NCBI GenBank assembly: GCA_021789435.1
Contig: JAJYJO010000001.1
Span: forward strand, 1 to 54,686
Source of the DNA: Chloroflexota bacterium
Lineage (GTDB): Bacteria > Chloroflexota > Limnocylindria > Limnocylindrales > CSP1-4
Reading direction: 5' to 3'
DNA length: 54,686 bases
Positions 6,350 through 13,869 of this stretch are shown piece by piece (positions within the stretch are counted from its first letter, which is position 1; every line of letters starts with the position of its first letter). The translations under genes were made by a program, and so were the position numbers. The notes under the pieces are model-generated. The model worked only from the letters and a program-made list of their open reading frames with translations, ran no database searches and was not told where the DNA came from.

Positions 6350-8476
6350 TCAGGCCCGGCCGGCCGCAGTTTCGTCCGAGCGCCGCCGCCCGGCCAGTCG
6401 GATCAGGTCTTCGTGGAGCTCGAACCAGACCGTGTGATAGCTGTCCACCCGCGGCGAGGCCACGAAACGCTGGTCGCCCCCGCGGGCGAGGTCCAGCGCC
6501 CGCTGGAGTCGCGCCCGGTACTCGTCGAGGCGGGAGAGCGACGCGGCGAGCGGCGCCAGCCAGGCGAGCGCCTCCGAGTGGATCGCGGCCAGACGCTCGA
6601 GGACCACGGCGTCGTAAGCGGCATCCGCGTGGTCGTTGATGGCCTGCTCGCCGTCGACGTCACGAAGCTGCCAGGCGGTCACCGTGTCCTTGATCCGGTG
6701 GTCAAGGGGCAGGAAGGCCCCCAGGGCGGCGCCGGCTCGCTCGGCGCCCAGGCGATCCCGGTCGGCGGCGAAGAGGTCGAGCGCCTTGAGCTTGCCCGCG
6801 CCCGTCAGTCGGAAGGCTCCGGCCGCGTGCTCGACTAGGCCGTCGGCCACGAGCTCGTCGACGAGCGGGCGAACCTGCTCGGGGGTCGAGGAGATTGCGC
6901 CCGCGAGCGGGTCGGGCGTGACCATGCCCTTGAGGAGCAGGGCGCGAAGAACCTCCTCGGCCGTCGGCTCACCGTTTCCGGCGGACGACTCCGGCGGGAC
7001 CTCCTCGTCACCCCGGTCGATGACGATACCGAGCTCCCGGGCCCAGCCCAGCAGCGTGGCCGCCTCCGGGACCATTGTCCGGCTCCCGCTCACCTCGCCC
7101 GCGAAGACCTCGCCCGTGCCCCCGTCGATGGTGATGACCTCGCCCGTCGCCAGGCGTCGGCCATCGATCGCGATGCCGGCCTCGCCGACCTGGACCGCGC
7201 TGGCCCCGACCACGGCCGGGATGCCCCAGCCCCGGGCGACCACCGCGGCGTGGCTCGCCAGCCCGCCGCGGGCTGTCAGGACACCCGCTGCCCGGGCCAT
7301 GCCATGGACGTCGTCGGGCGATGTCTCCGGGCGGACCAGGATCACTGTCCGTCCGGCCTCGGCGGCCGCCTCGGCCGCTTCGGGCGTGGTGACGATCTCA
7401 CCGCTGGCCACGCCGGGCGAGGCCGGCAGGCCGACCGTCAGAGGCGGGGGACCGTCGCCCCGGCGGCTGGAGATCAGCGGCGGATGGACGAGCAGGTGCG
7501 CCACCCGGCGGACGGCCTCCTCGCGCGAATGGGGAAAGTCGGAGGACTCGGCCATGTCCACGGCGATCCGGAGCGCGGCCTGGGGGCTGCGCTTTCCGAC
7601 GCGCACCTGGAGGAGCCAGAGCTTGCCGCGCTCGATGGTGAACTCGATGTCGCACAGGTCGGCGTAGTGGCGCTCCAGCAGGTCTGCGTAGCGGCGGAGC
7701 TCACGGGCGGCCGCGGGGAGGCGTTCGTCGAGCACCGTCAGCGGCTGCGTCTCGTGGGTGCCGGCGACGACGTCCTCGCCCTGGGCGTCGAACATGAAGT
7801 CGCCGTACAGCGTGGGCTCACCGGTCGACGGGTTCCGGGTGAAGAGGACGCCCGTTCCGGAATCGGCACCCCGGTTGCCGAAGACCATCGTCTGGACCGT
7901 GACCCCCGTCCCCAGGTCATCGGAGATCCCCTCGTGGCGGCGATACGCCCGGGCCCGCTCGCCGTTCCACGAGCGGAAGACCGCCTCCATCGCTCCCCGC
8001 AGCTGCTGCCAGGGATCGTCCGGCACGGTCGCCTCGCCGACGATCTCGCGGTACATCGCCCGGAAGCGGCGGTGGCAATCGGCGGCGAAGGCGGGATCAG
8101 CGGCCGCTGCGGCGAGGCCGGCCTCCGTGGCGTCGTTGAGGCCCAGGTTGAGGATCGTGTCCATCATCCCGGGCATGGAGACCGGTGCGCCGGAGCGGAC
8201 GCTCACCAGCAGCGGGTCGCTCGGATCGCCGAGACGTCGGCCCATCAACTCCTCGACCCGGTGCATGTGCGTCCGCAGCTCGGCGTCCAGCCCCTCGGGC
8301 CAGCCGCCGGAGAGGTAGGCGTTGCAGGCGGCGGTCGTGATGGTGAAGCCGGGCGGGACCGGCAGGCCCAGCTCCCCGGTCATCACGACCAGGTTGGCGG
8401 CCTTGCCGCCGAGGAGCGCCTTCAGCTCGGGCAGCGCCAGGCCGTGCGGGTGATCGAAGTCGTAGACGTAGCTCAA
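6350..8476 (-). CDS. PPDK-like phosphotransferase without the PEP-binding barrel
   Basis: A 708-residue protein starting with TTG at 8476. Residues about 20-300 are a pyruvate-phosphate-dikinase-type ATP-grasp domain (GGKAANL; VRSGAPVSMPGMMDTILNLG, the diagnostic PPDK segment; LFTRNPSTGE). Residues about 345-455 are the swivelling phosphohistidine domain with TARGGLASHAAVVARGWGIP, where His409 is the phosphorylated residue. Canonical PPDK continues into a PEP/pyruvate TIM barrel (about 870 residues in total); here the barrel is absent. The last 220 residues contain what looks like a winged helix (EEVLRALLLKGMVTP to FRLTGAGK) and a helical tail. It can be predicted to autophosphorylate from ATP, but the final acceptor is unknown. 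Fourth gene in the minus-strand operon. Confidence 0.85.
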   Translation of the reverse strand: MSYVYDFDHPHGLALPELKALLGGKAANLVVMTGELGLPVPPGFTITTAACNAYLSGGWPEGLDAELRTHMHRVEELMGRRLGDPSDPLLVSVRSGAPVSMPGMMDTILNLGLNDATEAGLAAAAADPAFAADCHRRFRAMYREIVGEATVPDDPWQQLRGAMEAVFRSWNGERARAYRRHEGISDDLGTGVTVQTMVFGNRGADSGTGVLFTRNPSTGEPTLYGDFMFDAQGEDVVAGTHETQPLTVLDERLPAAARELRRYADLLERHYADLCDIEFTIERGKLWLLQVRVGKRSPQAALRIAVDMAESSDFPHSREEAVRRVAHLLVHPPLISSRRGDGPPPLTVGLPASPGVASGEIVTTPEAAEAAAEAGRTVILVRPETSPDDVHGMARAAGVLTARGGLASHAAVVARGWGIPAVVGASAVQVGEAGIAIDGRRLATGEVITIDGGTGEVFAGEVSGSRTMVPEAATLLGWARELGIVIDRGDEEVPPESSAGNGEPTAEEVLRALLLKGMVTPDPLAGAISSTPEQVRPLVDELVADGLVEHAAGAFRLTGAGKLKALDLFAADRDRLGAERAGAALGAFLPLDHRIKDTVTAWQLRDVDGEQAINDHADAAYDAVVLERLAAIHSEALAWLAPLAASLSRLDEYRARLQRALDLARGGDQRFVASPRVDSYHTVWFELHEDLIRLAGRRRSDETAAGRA

Positions 8477-8584
8477 GGTCCCGATTTCCTTTCCGGCCGG
8501 CCTCCGCTCGGCGGATGGTCGGCCGCGCTGGGCGACGGCGGGACGCGCCCGTCGCCGGAGGTCGCAGGCCCCGGTGATCCGGTC

Positions 8585-9448
8585 TCAGCCGCGCGGCTCC
8601 GCCGTCAGCTTGTCCCAGAGCGAGCCGGCGTTGAGAGTCTGGATGTACTCCATCATGTAGCCCTGCCCGATGTCGACCGGGCAGCGGTCGGCGAAGCTGA
8701 CGCGGGCCATCGTCTCCTCGCGCGACCAGCCCCGCGCCACCGCCACCGCGACGGCCGCCTTCCACTCCAGCAGCGTCGCCCGCTGGGTGGCGAGGTAGGC
8801 CCTGGTGGTGACCGGGCCGTGGCCGGGCACGACCCAGTCCACGTCCAGGCCGCCGATCCGGTCGAGGGCGGCGATCCACTGCTCGATGTCGGATGTCATG
8901 AGCCAGGTCTGGCAGTCCTTGAAGACCGTGTCGCCGGTGAAGACGACCCGCTCCTCCGGGACGTGGACGGCGATCTGGCCCGGCGTGTGCCCGGGCGTGT
9001 GGAGGAGCTCGAAGGTGTGGTCGCCCACGTGCAGCGTCAGGTCGCCGGTGAAGACGATCTGCCCCTTGTTGGGATTGGCGTAGTAGACGTCCCGATCGGG
9101 GAAGATCGCGGCCCCCTCCGGGTCGTCGGTCGGGATCGCCTCGGCGGCATAGGCGAAGGGATCCAGCTCCGGGTAGACCACCATGAAGCGGTCGTAGACG
9201 CCCTGGTGCTGGACCACGGTCCCGGCACCCTTGAAGTAGAAGTTGCCGAAGATGTGGTCCACGTGGTGCTCGGTGTTGATCACGTAGCGGATGGGGCCGC
9301 GGGACTCGGCTTCCTGCCGCATGGCGACGGCCCTGGTGGGCAGTTGCGGCGTGTCCACGACCACCACTCCGTCCGACGTGATCACGTAGCTCGGGTTGCA
9401 GCCTCGGATGGTGGTGTCGGTCCAGACGTTGCGCGTCACCTGCTCCAT
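8585..9448 (-). CDS. MBL-fold metallo-hydrolase
   Basis: A 287-residue metallo-beta-lactamase-fold protein. Metal ligands are NTEHHVDHIFGN (about residues 59-70), HTPGHTPGQ (about 151-159), FTGDTVF (Asp, about 172) and VPGHGP (about 208-213). No signal peptide is seen, so it is cytosolic. Relatives hydrolyse lactones, thioesters or glutathione adducts; the substrate here is unknown, although the operon of sugar-phosphate and SDR enzymes would suit a lactonase. ATG 9448 is preceded by GAGGGAACGCC. This ribosome site and the bases around it form the left end of a 765-bp direct repeat. Confidence 0.9.
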   Translation of the reverse strand: MEQVTRNVWTDTTIRGCNPSYVITSDGVVVVDTPQLPTRAVAMRQEAESRGPIRYVINTEHHVDHIFGNFYFKGAGTVVQHQGVYDRFMVVYPELDPFAYAAEAIPTDDPEGAAIFPDRDVYYANPNKGQIVFTGDLTLHVGDHTFELLHTPGHTPGQIAVHVPEERVVFTGDTVFKDCQTWLMTSDIEQWIAALDRIGGLDVDWVVPGHGPVTTRAYLATQRATLLEWKAAVAVAVARGWSREETMARVSFADRCPVDIGQGYMMEYIQTLNAGSLWDKLTAEPRG

Positions 9449-9455
9449 GGCGTTC

Positions 9456-10220
9456 CCTCTGGCTCCCTCTGGTGCCCTACTGCGTGGCGGTGAGGCCGCC
9501 GTCGATGGTCAGGATCTGGCCGGTGACGAAGGACGAGGCGGCGGAGGTGAAGAAGAGGACGGCCCCCACGAGATCGTCGGTCTCGCCGACCCGCCCCAGC
9601 GGGATGCGCCCGACGAGCCCGGCGCGGAAGGCCGGGTCGTCGAGCAGCATCGCCACCTGGGGGGTGTCGACGAAGGTCGGGGCGATGGCGTTGACGGTGA
9701 TGCCGTGGGGGGCCCACTCGGTCGCCCACTGGCGGGTCAGCGAGCTGACCGCGCCCTTGGCCGCCACATAGGCGGAGTAGCCGGCGGCGATGCCGAGCTG
9801 GGCCCGGACCGAGCTGATGTTGAGGACCCGCCCGCCATGGCCGGCCCGGATCATCTCGCGGACCGCGGCCTGGGTCGCCACGAGGGTGCTCCGCAGGTTG
9901 AGCTCCATGATCCAGTCCCAGGCGTCGCGCGGATACTCCTGGGCCGCGAAGAGGACCTTGCCCGCCCCGCCGCCGACGGCGTTGACCACGATGTCGAGCC
10001 GGCCGAAGCGCTCGATCGCCGCGCTCACCACCCGCTCGGCCTCGGCCTCGGCCGTGACGTCCGCGGCGATGGCCAGGCACTCCGCCCCAGCCGCCGTCAC
10101 CCGCTCGGCGGCCGCCCGGGCGTGGTCGGGCGTCCGCGAGGCAAGCACGATCCCGGCCCCGGCCCCACCGAGGGCCACCGCGATCGCCGAGCCGATCGCG
10201 CCGCCTCCCCCGGAGACGAG
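9456..10220. repeat. Direct repeat, copy 1 (765 bp, carries SDR gene)
   Basis: The sequence is the same as 16142-16906 wherever I compared it, at a constant offset of 6686 bp; the first mismatch is 10221 (C) against 16907 (G). After that a short stretch still matches to about 10237 and similarity then ends. The repeat covers the SDR gene from its stop codon side to about 40 bases from its start, plus the 21 bases that form the ribosome site of the MBL gene here. No transposase or inverted ends are present. Confidence 0.93.
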
Positions 10221-10262
10221 CGCGGTCCTGCCGTCGAGCCGGAAAGTGCTGAGAGGATCCAT
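9477..10262 (-). CDS. Short-chain dehydrogenase/reductase, copy 1
   Basis: A 261-residue classical SDR. Visible features are the cofactor loop TALVSGGGGAIGSAIAVALG (a TGxxxGIG variant, about residues 15-34), the NAVGGGAG strand turn, the catalytic Ser in ILNISSVRAQLG, the YSAYVAAKG segment with Tyr-x3-Lys, and the C-terminal FFTSAASSFVTGQILTIDGG typical of NAD(P)-dependent 3-oxoacyl or sugar-alcohol dehydrogenases. ATG 10262 has GAGGAGAACC upstream. It sits between the transaldolase-like and MBL genes. Apart from the first six or so residues (MDPLST) the protein is the same as the copy at 16163-16951. Confidence 0.95.
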   Translation of the reverse strand: MDPLSTFRLDGRTALVSGGGGAIGSAIAVALGGAGAGIVLASRTPDHARAAAERVTAAGAECLAIAADVTAEAEAERVVSAAIERFGRLDIVVNAVGGGAGKVLFAAQEYPRDAWDWIMELNLRSTLVATQAAVREMIRAGHGGRVLNISSVRAQLGIAAGYSAYVAAKGAVSSLTRQWATEWAPHGITVNAIAPTFVDTPQVAMLLDDPAFRAGLVGRIPLGRVGETDDLVGAVLFFTSAASSFVTGQILTIDGGLTATQ

Positions 10263-10298
10263 GGTTCTCCTCTGGTCGGGGACGGCCGGACTGAGCGC

Positions 10299-11387
10299 TC
10301 AGGCCGTCCGGATGTCGGGGTTCGGCAGGATGATGTCCCTGATCGTGCCTACCAGGTCGTGGTAGGCCTTCGTGAACTGCCGCAGCGTCCGGACGGTCGG
10401 GCCGAAGGTGTCGAACTCGGCGACGGCCAGCCCGTCCGGCTCGTAGGCTCGCTCGAAGTCGGGCAGCCGCGCGCAGAGCTCGGCCACGATGTGTGGCTCG
10501 ACGGGGACGTGGATCCTGGCCACCGGGTCGATGCCGCTCGCGTTGAAACGGACCTGCCACTTGTGGGGGATCGTCAGGCTCACATCGCCGCCGACGAGCT
10601 CGGTCCAGTGGAGGTGGTGGCGGTAGGCGGCAGCCAGGAGACGGCTGCGGTAACCGCGTTCGCGGAAGATCCCGTACGCGCGCTTGAAGGCCGCCAGGCC
10701 CGCCCAGTCCAGGGCGGCTGGATCGACGGACAGGCCGTCGCGCTCCGTCACGACCTTCATCCAGTCGTCGAGCCGGCCGATCATGATGGTGCAGATCGGG
10801 GCCATGGTGGACGGATCCCCCCCTGACCGGGCCAGGCGGTCCAAACCGCGCTCCACGGCCTCGGCGGCGGCGATCACCTGCGGCACACTGAACGACACAG
10901 TTGCGTTGATGTTTACTCCGGCCGCGGTCGCCTCCTCCATGGCGACGACACCCGCGGCGGTTGCAGGGAGCTTGACGTGGAGGTTCGGAGCCAGTCCGGC
11001 AAAGCGGCGCGCCTGCTCCACCATCCGCCCGGCGTTGCGATAGTCGGCGGGGCTCACCTGGATCGACTGGCGGCCCTTGGCGCCGCCGGTCTGCTCGAAG
11101 ATGGGCCGCAGCAGCCCGGCGCCCTGCACGGCCATCTCTTCGATGATCGCCCAGCTCAGCTCGACCTCGCTCCAGGTGGGGTTCAGCTCCGCCAGCTCGC
11201 GGACGCGCGGCACCCAGCGGGCTTTCTCCTGGCCGATCACCTCCAGGACGATGGGGGGGTTGGACGTCGCCCCGGTCGCACCACGCTCGATGGCGTAGAC
11301 CAGCTCGTCGACGGCGCAGGAGTCGTTCCAGTAGTCGGTCGGTCCCAGCTGTGCGGTCCGCAGGAGCGGACTGTCGACCATCGTCAT
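10299..11387 (-). CDS. Transaldolase-family protein
   Basis: A 362-residue protein related to transaldolase, first gene of the seven-gene minus-strand operon. The family's strand 1 segment is GATGATSNPPIVLE (about residues 37-50) and the Schiff-base lysine is Lys139 in LHVKLPAT; GVNINATVSFSV is the next conserved strand. At 360 residues it is longer than the small (about 220) fructose-6-phosphate aldolase type and close to the long bacterial forms. It would exchange or cleave three-carbon keto units between sugar phosphates. GGGAGG sits 7 bases before the ATG at 11387 and only 1 base before an upstream ATG (11393), so I chose 11387. Confidence 0.85.
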   Translation of the reverse strand: MTMVDSPLLRTAQLGPTDYWNDSCAVDELVYAIERGATGATSNPPIVLEVIGQEKARWVPRVRELAELNPTWSEVELSWAIIEEMAVQGAGLLRPIFEQTGGAKGRQSIQVSPADYRNAGRMVEQARRFAGLAPNLHVKLPATAAGVVAMEEATAAGVNINATVSFSVPQVIAAAEAVERGLDRLARSGGDPSTMAPICTIMIGRLDDWMKVVTERDGLSVDPAALDWAGLAAFKRAYGIFRERGYRSRLLAAAYRHHLHWTELVGGDVSLTIPHKWQVRFNASGIDPVARIHVPVEPHIVAELCARLPDFERAYEPDGLAVAEFDTFGPTVRTLRQFTKAYHDLVGTIRDIILPNPDIRTA

Positions 11388-11435
11388 CGGCATGCCTCCC
11401 GGGTCTCCGGTCCCAGATCCGCGCCTATGGGACCA

Positions 11436-11472
11436 ATCATCGATGATCGATGAACAGGGCCAAAGGGCCTTT
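11436..11472. promoter_or_regulatory. GntR-type operator A with GGGCC hairpin element
   Basis: ATCATCGATGAT (11436-11447) is a perfect 12-bp palindrome and continues as ATCGATGATCGATGAA (11439-11454). That 16-mer, followed by AGGGCCAAA and a GGCC arm, is repeated at 22532-22564. On the minus strand the palindrome overlaps a possible -10 (GATGAT) 16 bases from TTGGCC, which could drive the transaldolase operon. It is probably bound by one of the two FCD-type GntR proteins. Confidence 0.55.
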
Positions 11473-11538
11473 CGTGGCGACCCGCCGGCGAGCGGGGCGG
11501 CCTTCCTGGCTATGATGGCCTCCGGAGGATCGCGGGGC

Positions 11539-11580
11539 TTGACGCACGGGCAGGCCATCCTTACGATAATCGATAATCGA
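11539..11580 (+). promoter_or_regulatory. Promoter of the GntR-hydroxylase operon with operator B
   Basis: TTGACG (11539-11544) and TACGAT (11562-11567) are 17 bp apart. The operator CGATAATCGATAATCG (11564-11579) covers the -10 region. The same 15-base core occurs in inverted orientation at 20747-20761. The position suggests repression of the regulator and the molybdenum hydroxylase genes that follow. The control region 11388-11736 holds operators A and B and no gene I can support. Confidence 0.55.
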
Positions 11581-11736
11581 AGGCCCAGCAACGCCATCCC
11601 CTCGCGATCGCGGCCGTCGACCCGTCCGGACCTGCGCCAGACGCCGTCAGGCGTCGTGGCCCCCAGGCGACCGTGTGACGGCCGGGACGTCGTGCCGGGG
11701 GAGCCCGCCCGGAAGGACCCGGAGGTTGGCGAGTCC

Positions 11737-12492
11737 ATGGTGACCGAGATCGGCGAGCCGCTGAGCGTGGACCGCGGAGTCATGCGCCGCGTCCTGGCCG
11801 AGCAGATCAAGGAGCGGCTGCTCCAGGCCATCCTCGAGGGACGCTACCCGCCGGATTCGCGGCTCGTGGAGCTGCAGATCTCGCGGCAGCTGGGGACCAG
11901 CCAGGCGCCGGTCCGGGAGGCGCTGCGCGGGCTCGAGGCGCTGGGAGTGGTGGAGATCACCCCCTTCCGGGGGGCGCGTGTCCGGCGGCCGTCGACCGAG
12001 GAGATCCTGGAGGCATACGCCGTCCGGTCGGAGCTCGAGTCGCTCGGCGCCCGGCTGGCCGTTCCCCGCCTCACCGAGGTCGACCTCGACGAACTGGCCG
12101 GGCTCGTCGCGGAGATGCAGCGCGCCGCCGGAGCCGGCGACGCGCGCGCCGTCGCGCTGGCCGACGCGAGCTTCCACGCGCGCATCATCCAGATCAGCGG
12201 CAATACCGCGCTTGAACGGGTCTGGCGGACTCTCGAGCCCTTCTCCCGGACGCTGATCACGCTCATCATGCCAGGCGCCGATCCGCAGTGGACCGCCGAC
12301 CTCCACGAGCCGGTCCTGGCTGCCCTCCGCCGCCGCGACCCCGAGCTGACCATCACGGCGCTTCGCCACCATTTCGACGATGCCGAGCGGATGGCGGCCA
12401 GGCTGTGGAGCGAGGCCCAGGCGGCGGCCCCGCAGCGATCGACGGGGGGCCGGAGTGGGACCCGCGCCGCACGCGAGCTCGCGCGGCTCTGA
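11737..12492 (+). CDS. GntR family regulator, FCD (FadR) subfamily, copy 1
   Basis: A 251-residue protein. The winged helix covers about residues 20-80 (QIKERLLQAILEGRYPPDSR; recognition helix GTSQAPVREALRGLEALG). The FCD effector domain follows (about 90-225), with Asp, His and His metal-ligand positions in ADASFHARII and later LRHHFDDAE. FCD regulators usually sense a carboxylic acid or sugar acid. It is directly followed by the CoxM-like gene (31 bp) and preceded by operators A and B, so it probably regulates itself, the hydroxylase and the divergent operon. GGAGG lies 11 bases before the chosen ATG, rather far. A close paralogue is at 25308. Confidence 0.92.
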   Translation: MVTEIGEPLSVDRGVMRRVLAEQIKERLLQAILEGRYPPDSRLVELQISRQLGTSQAPVREALRGLEALGVVEITPFRGARVRRPSTEEILEAYAVRSELESLGARLAVPRLTEVDLDELAGLVAEMQRAAGAGDARAVALADASFHARIIQISGNTALERVWRTLEPFSRTLITLIMPGADPQWTADLHEPVLAALRRRDPELTITALRHHFDDAERMAARLWSEAQAAAPQRSTGGRSGTRAARELARL

Positions 12493-12523
12493 TTCGCGAC
12501 CCCCGGGTGGACGGATTCGAGTG

Positions 12524-13381
12524 ATGCATGGCTTCGCCTTCGTCGCCCCCACGGCGCAAGCCGAGGTGACCGGCCTCCTGGAGGAGCACGGCAGCGAGGC
12601 CCGGCTGCTGGCCGGTGGGACCGACCTGGTCGTCGGCCTGCGGACCGGTGCCATCCGGCCGCGAGTCGTCGTCGACCTCAAGCGCGTTGCGGAGCTGAGG
12701 CCGGGGCTGAGTGACGCGGGCGGCCGCCTGGCGATCTCGGCCACGACGCCGCTCAGCCGGGTGGTCCGCGACGGGCGCGTCCGGCAGTGGTTCCCCGCGC
12801 TGGCGGAGGCCGCGGCAACGGTCGGGTCGATCCAGATCCGCAACCGGGCGACGCTGGCGGGGAACATCTGCAACGCATCCCCGGCCGCCGACACGGTCCC
12901 GGCGCTGTTGGTCTACGGTGCCGAGGTGGTCATCGCCGGCCGGGCCGGCGAGCGGCGCCTCCCGCTCGATCGCTTCCTGCTGGGGCCCCGCCGGACGGCG
13001 CTCGGCCGGGACGAGCTCGTCACGTCCATCGAGCTGGCCAGGCCCGGCGCGGGCACGTTCGCGGCCTTCGGGCGGCTCACCCGGCGTCGCGGCGTCGACC
13101 TGGCCACGATCAGCGTCTGCTGCTCCGTCGACGCCGCCGGGGTGACTCGCTTCGCCTTCGGCGCGGTCGCCCCCACGCCGTTCCTCGTCGCCGACGAGAG
13201 CGGAGTGCTGGCCGATCCCGACGCCGACCCGGAGACAAAGGACCGCGTCCTGGCCGAGCTGACGGGTCTGGCGCGCCCGATCTCGGACGTGCGGGGGAGC
13301 CGCGAGTACCGCCAGGCGATGCTGATGGTCGTCAGCCGGCGCCTGCTGCGGAGCGTCGTCGATGGACGCGGGAAGGGGTGA
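12524..13381 (+). CDS. Molybdenum hydroxylase FAD-binding subunit (CoxM/XdhB type), copy 1
   Basis: A 285-residue FAD subunit of the xanthine dehydrogenase family. FAD-binding segments are ARLLAGGTDLV (about residues 26-36, the A-G-G-T-D/Q motif) and IRNRATLAGNICNASPAADT (about 105-124, the T-x-G-G-N-like motif, here A-G-N). The CO-dehydrogenase C-terminal domain follows. It carries electrons from the Fe-S subunit to an acceptor. ATG 12524 starts the domain directly. The order M-S-L and the overlaps with the next two genes show a single operon behind the GntR gene. Confidence 0.93.
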   Translation: MHGFAFVAPTAQAEVTGLLEEHGSEARLLAGGTDLVVGLRTGAIRPRVVVDLKRVAELRPGLSDAGGRLAISATTPLSRVVRDGRVRQWFPALAEAAATVGSIQIRNRATLAGNICNASPAADTVPALLVYGAEVVIAGRAGERRLPLDRFLLGPRRTALGRDELVTSIELARPGAGTFAAFGRLTRRRGVDLATISVCCSVDAAGVTRFAFGAVAPTPFLVADESGVLADPDADPETKDRVLAELTGLARPISDVRGSREYRQAMLMVVSRRLLRSVVDGRGKG

Positions 13382-13386
13382 GGCCG

Positions 13387-13869
13387 ATGTCCGAGACGGC
13401 CCGGGTCAGCCTGACGCTCAACGGCGAGCCGCGGACGGTGGAGATTGGTGCCGGGCGGACGCTCCTGGACACGCTCCGCTGGGAACTGGACCTGACCGGG
13501 ACCAAGGAATGCTGCGCGGCGGGCGAGTGCGGTGCCTGCACCGTCTACCTCGACGGCGAGGCGGTCAACTCCTGCCTGGTGCTGGCGGCCGAGGCCGACG
13601 GCCGCGAAGTGACCACCATCGAGGGGCTGGGCTCGGGCGGCCGCCTCAGCCGCCTGCAGGAAGCGTTCCTGGAGACCGGCGCGATCCAGTGCGGGTTCTG
13701 CATCCCCGGGATGGTCGTGGCCGCGGACGCGCTGCTCCGCGAGACGCCCCGCCCCACGCTCGATGAGGTGCTCCAAGGTCTCTCCGGCAATCTCTGCCGG
13801 TGCGGCGGCTACACGCGGATATGCGCGGCGGTGCTCAGGGCGGCCGGAGCCGCCGACGTGACGGGATGA
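13387..13869 (+). CDS. Molybdenum hydroxylase [2Fe-2S] subunit (CoxS/XdhC type), copy 1
   Basis: A 160-residue two-cluster ferredoxin-like subunit. The plant-type cluster is bound by KECCAAGECGACTVYLDG and NSC (about residues 39-62), and the second cluster by QCGFCIPGMV (about 100-109) and GNLCRCGGY (about 136-144). It passes electrons from the molybdenum centre to FAD. The ATG lies 5 bases after the preceding stop; its own stop overlaps the next ATG (ATGA). Confidence 0.95.
   Translation: MSETARVSLTLNGEPRTVEIGAGRTLLDTLRWELDLTGTKECCAAGECGACTVYLDGEAVNSCLVLAAEADGREVTTIEGLGSGGRLSRLQEAFLETGAIQCGFCIPGMVVAADALLRETPRPTLDEVLQGLSGNLCRCGGYTRICAAVLRAAGAADVTG

Noticed and set aside
9456-10220. Insertion sequence as the cause of the 765-bp repeat
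   Set aside because: The repeat codes for an SDR; it has no transposase, no terminal inverted repeats and no target-site duplication that I can see.
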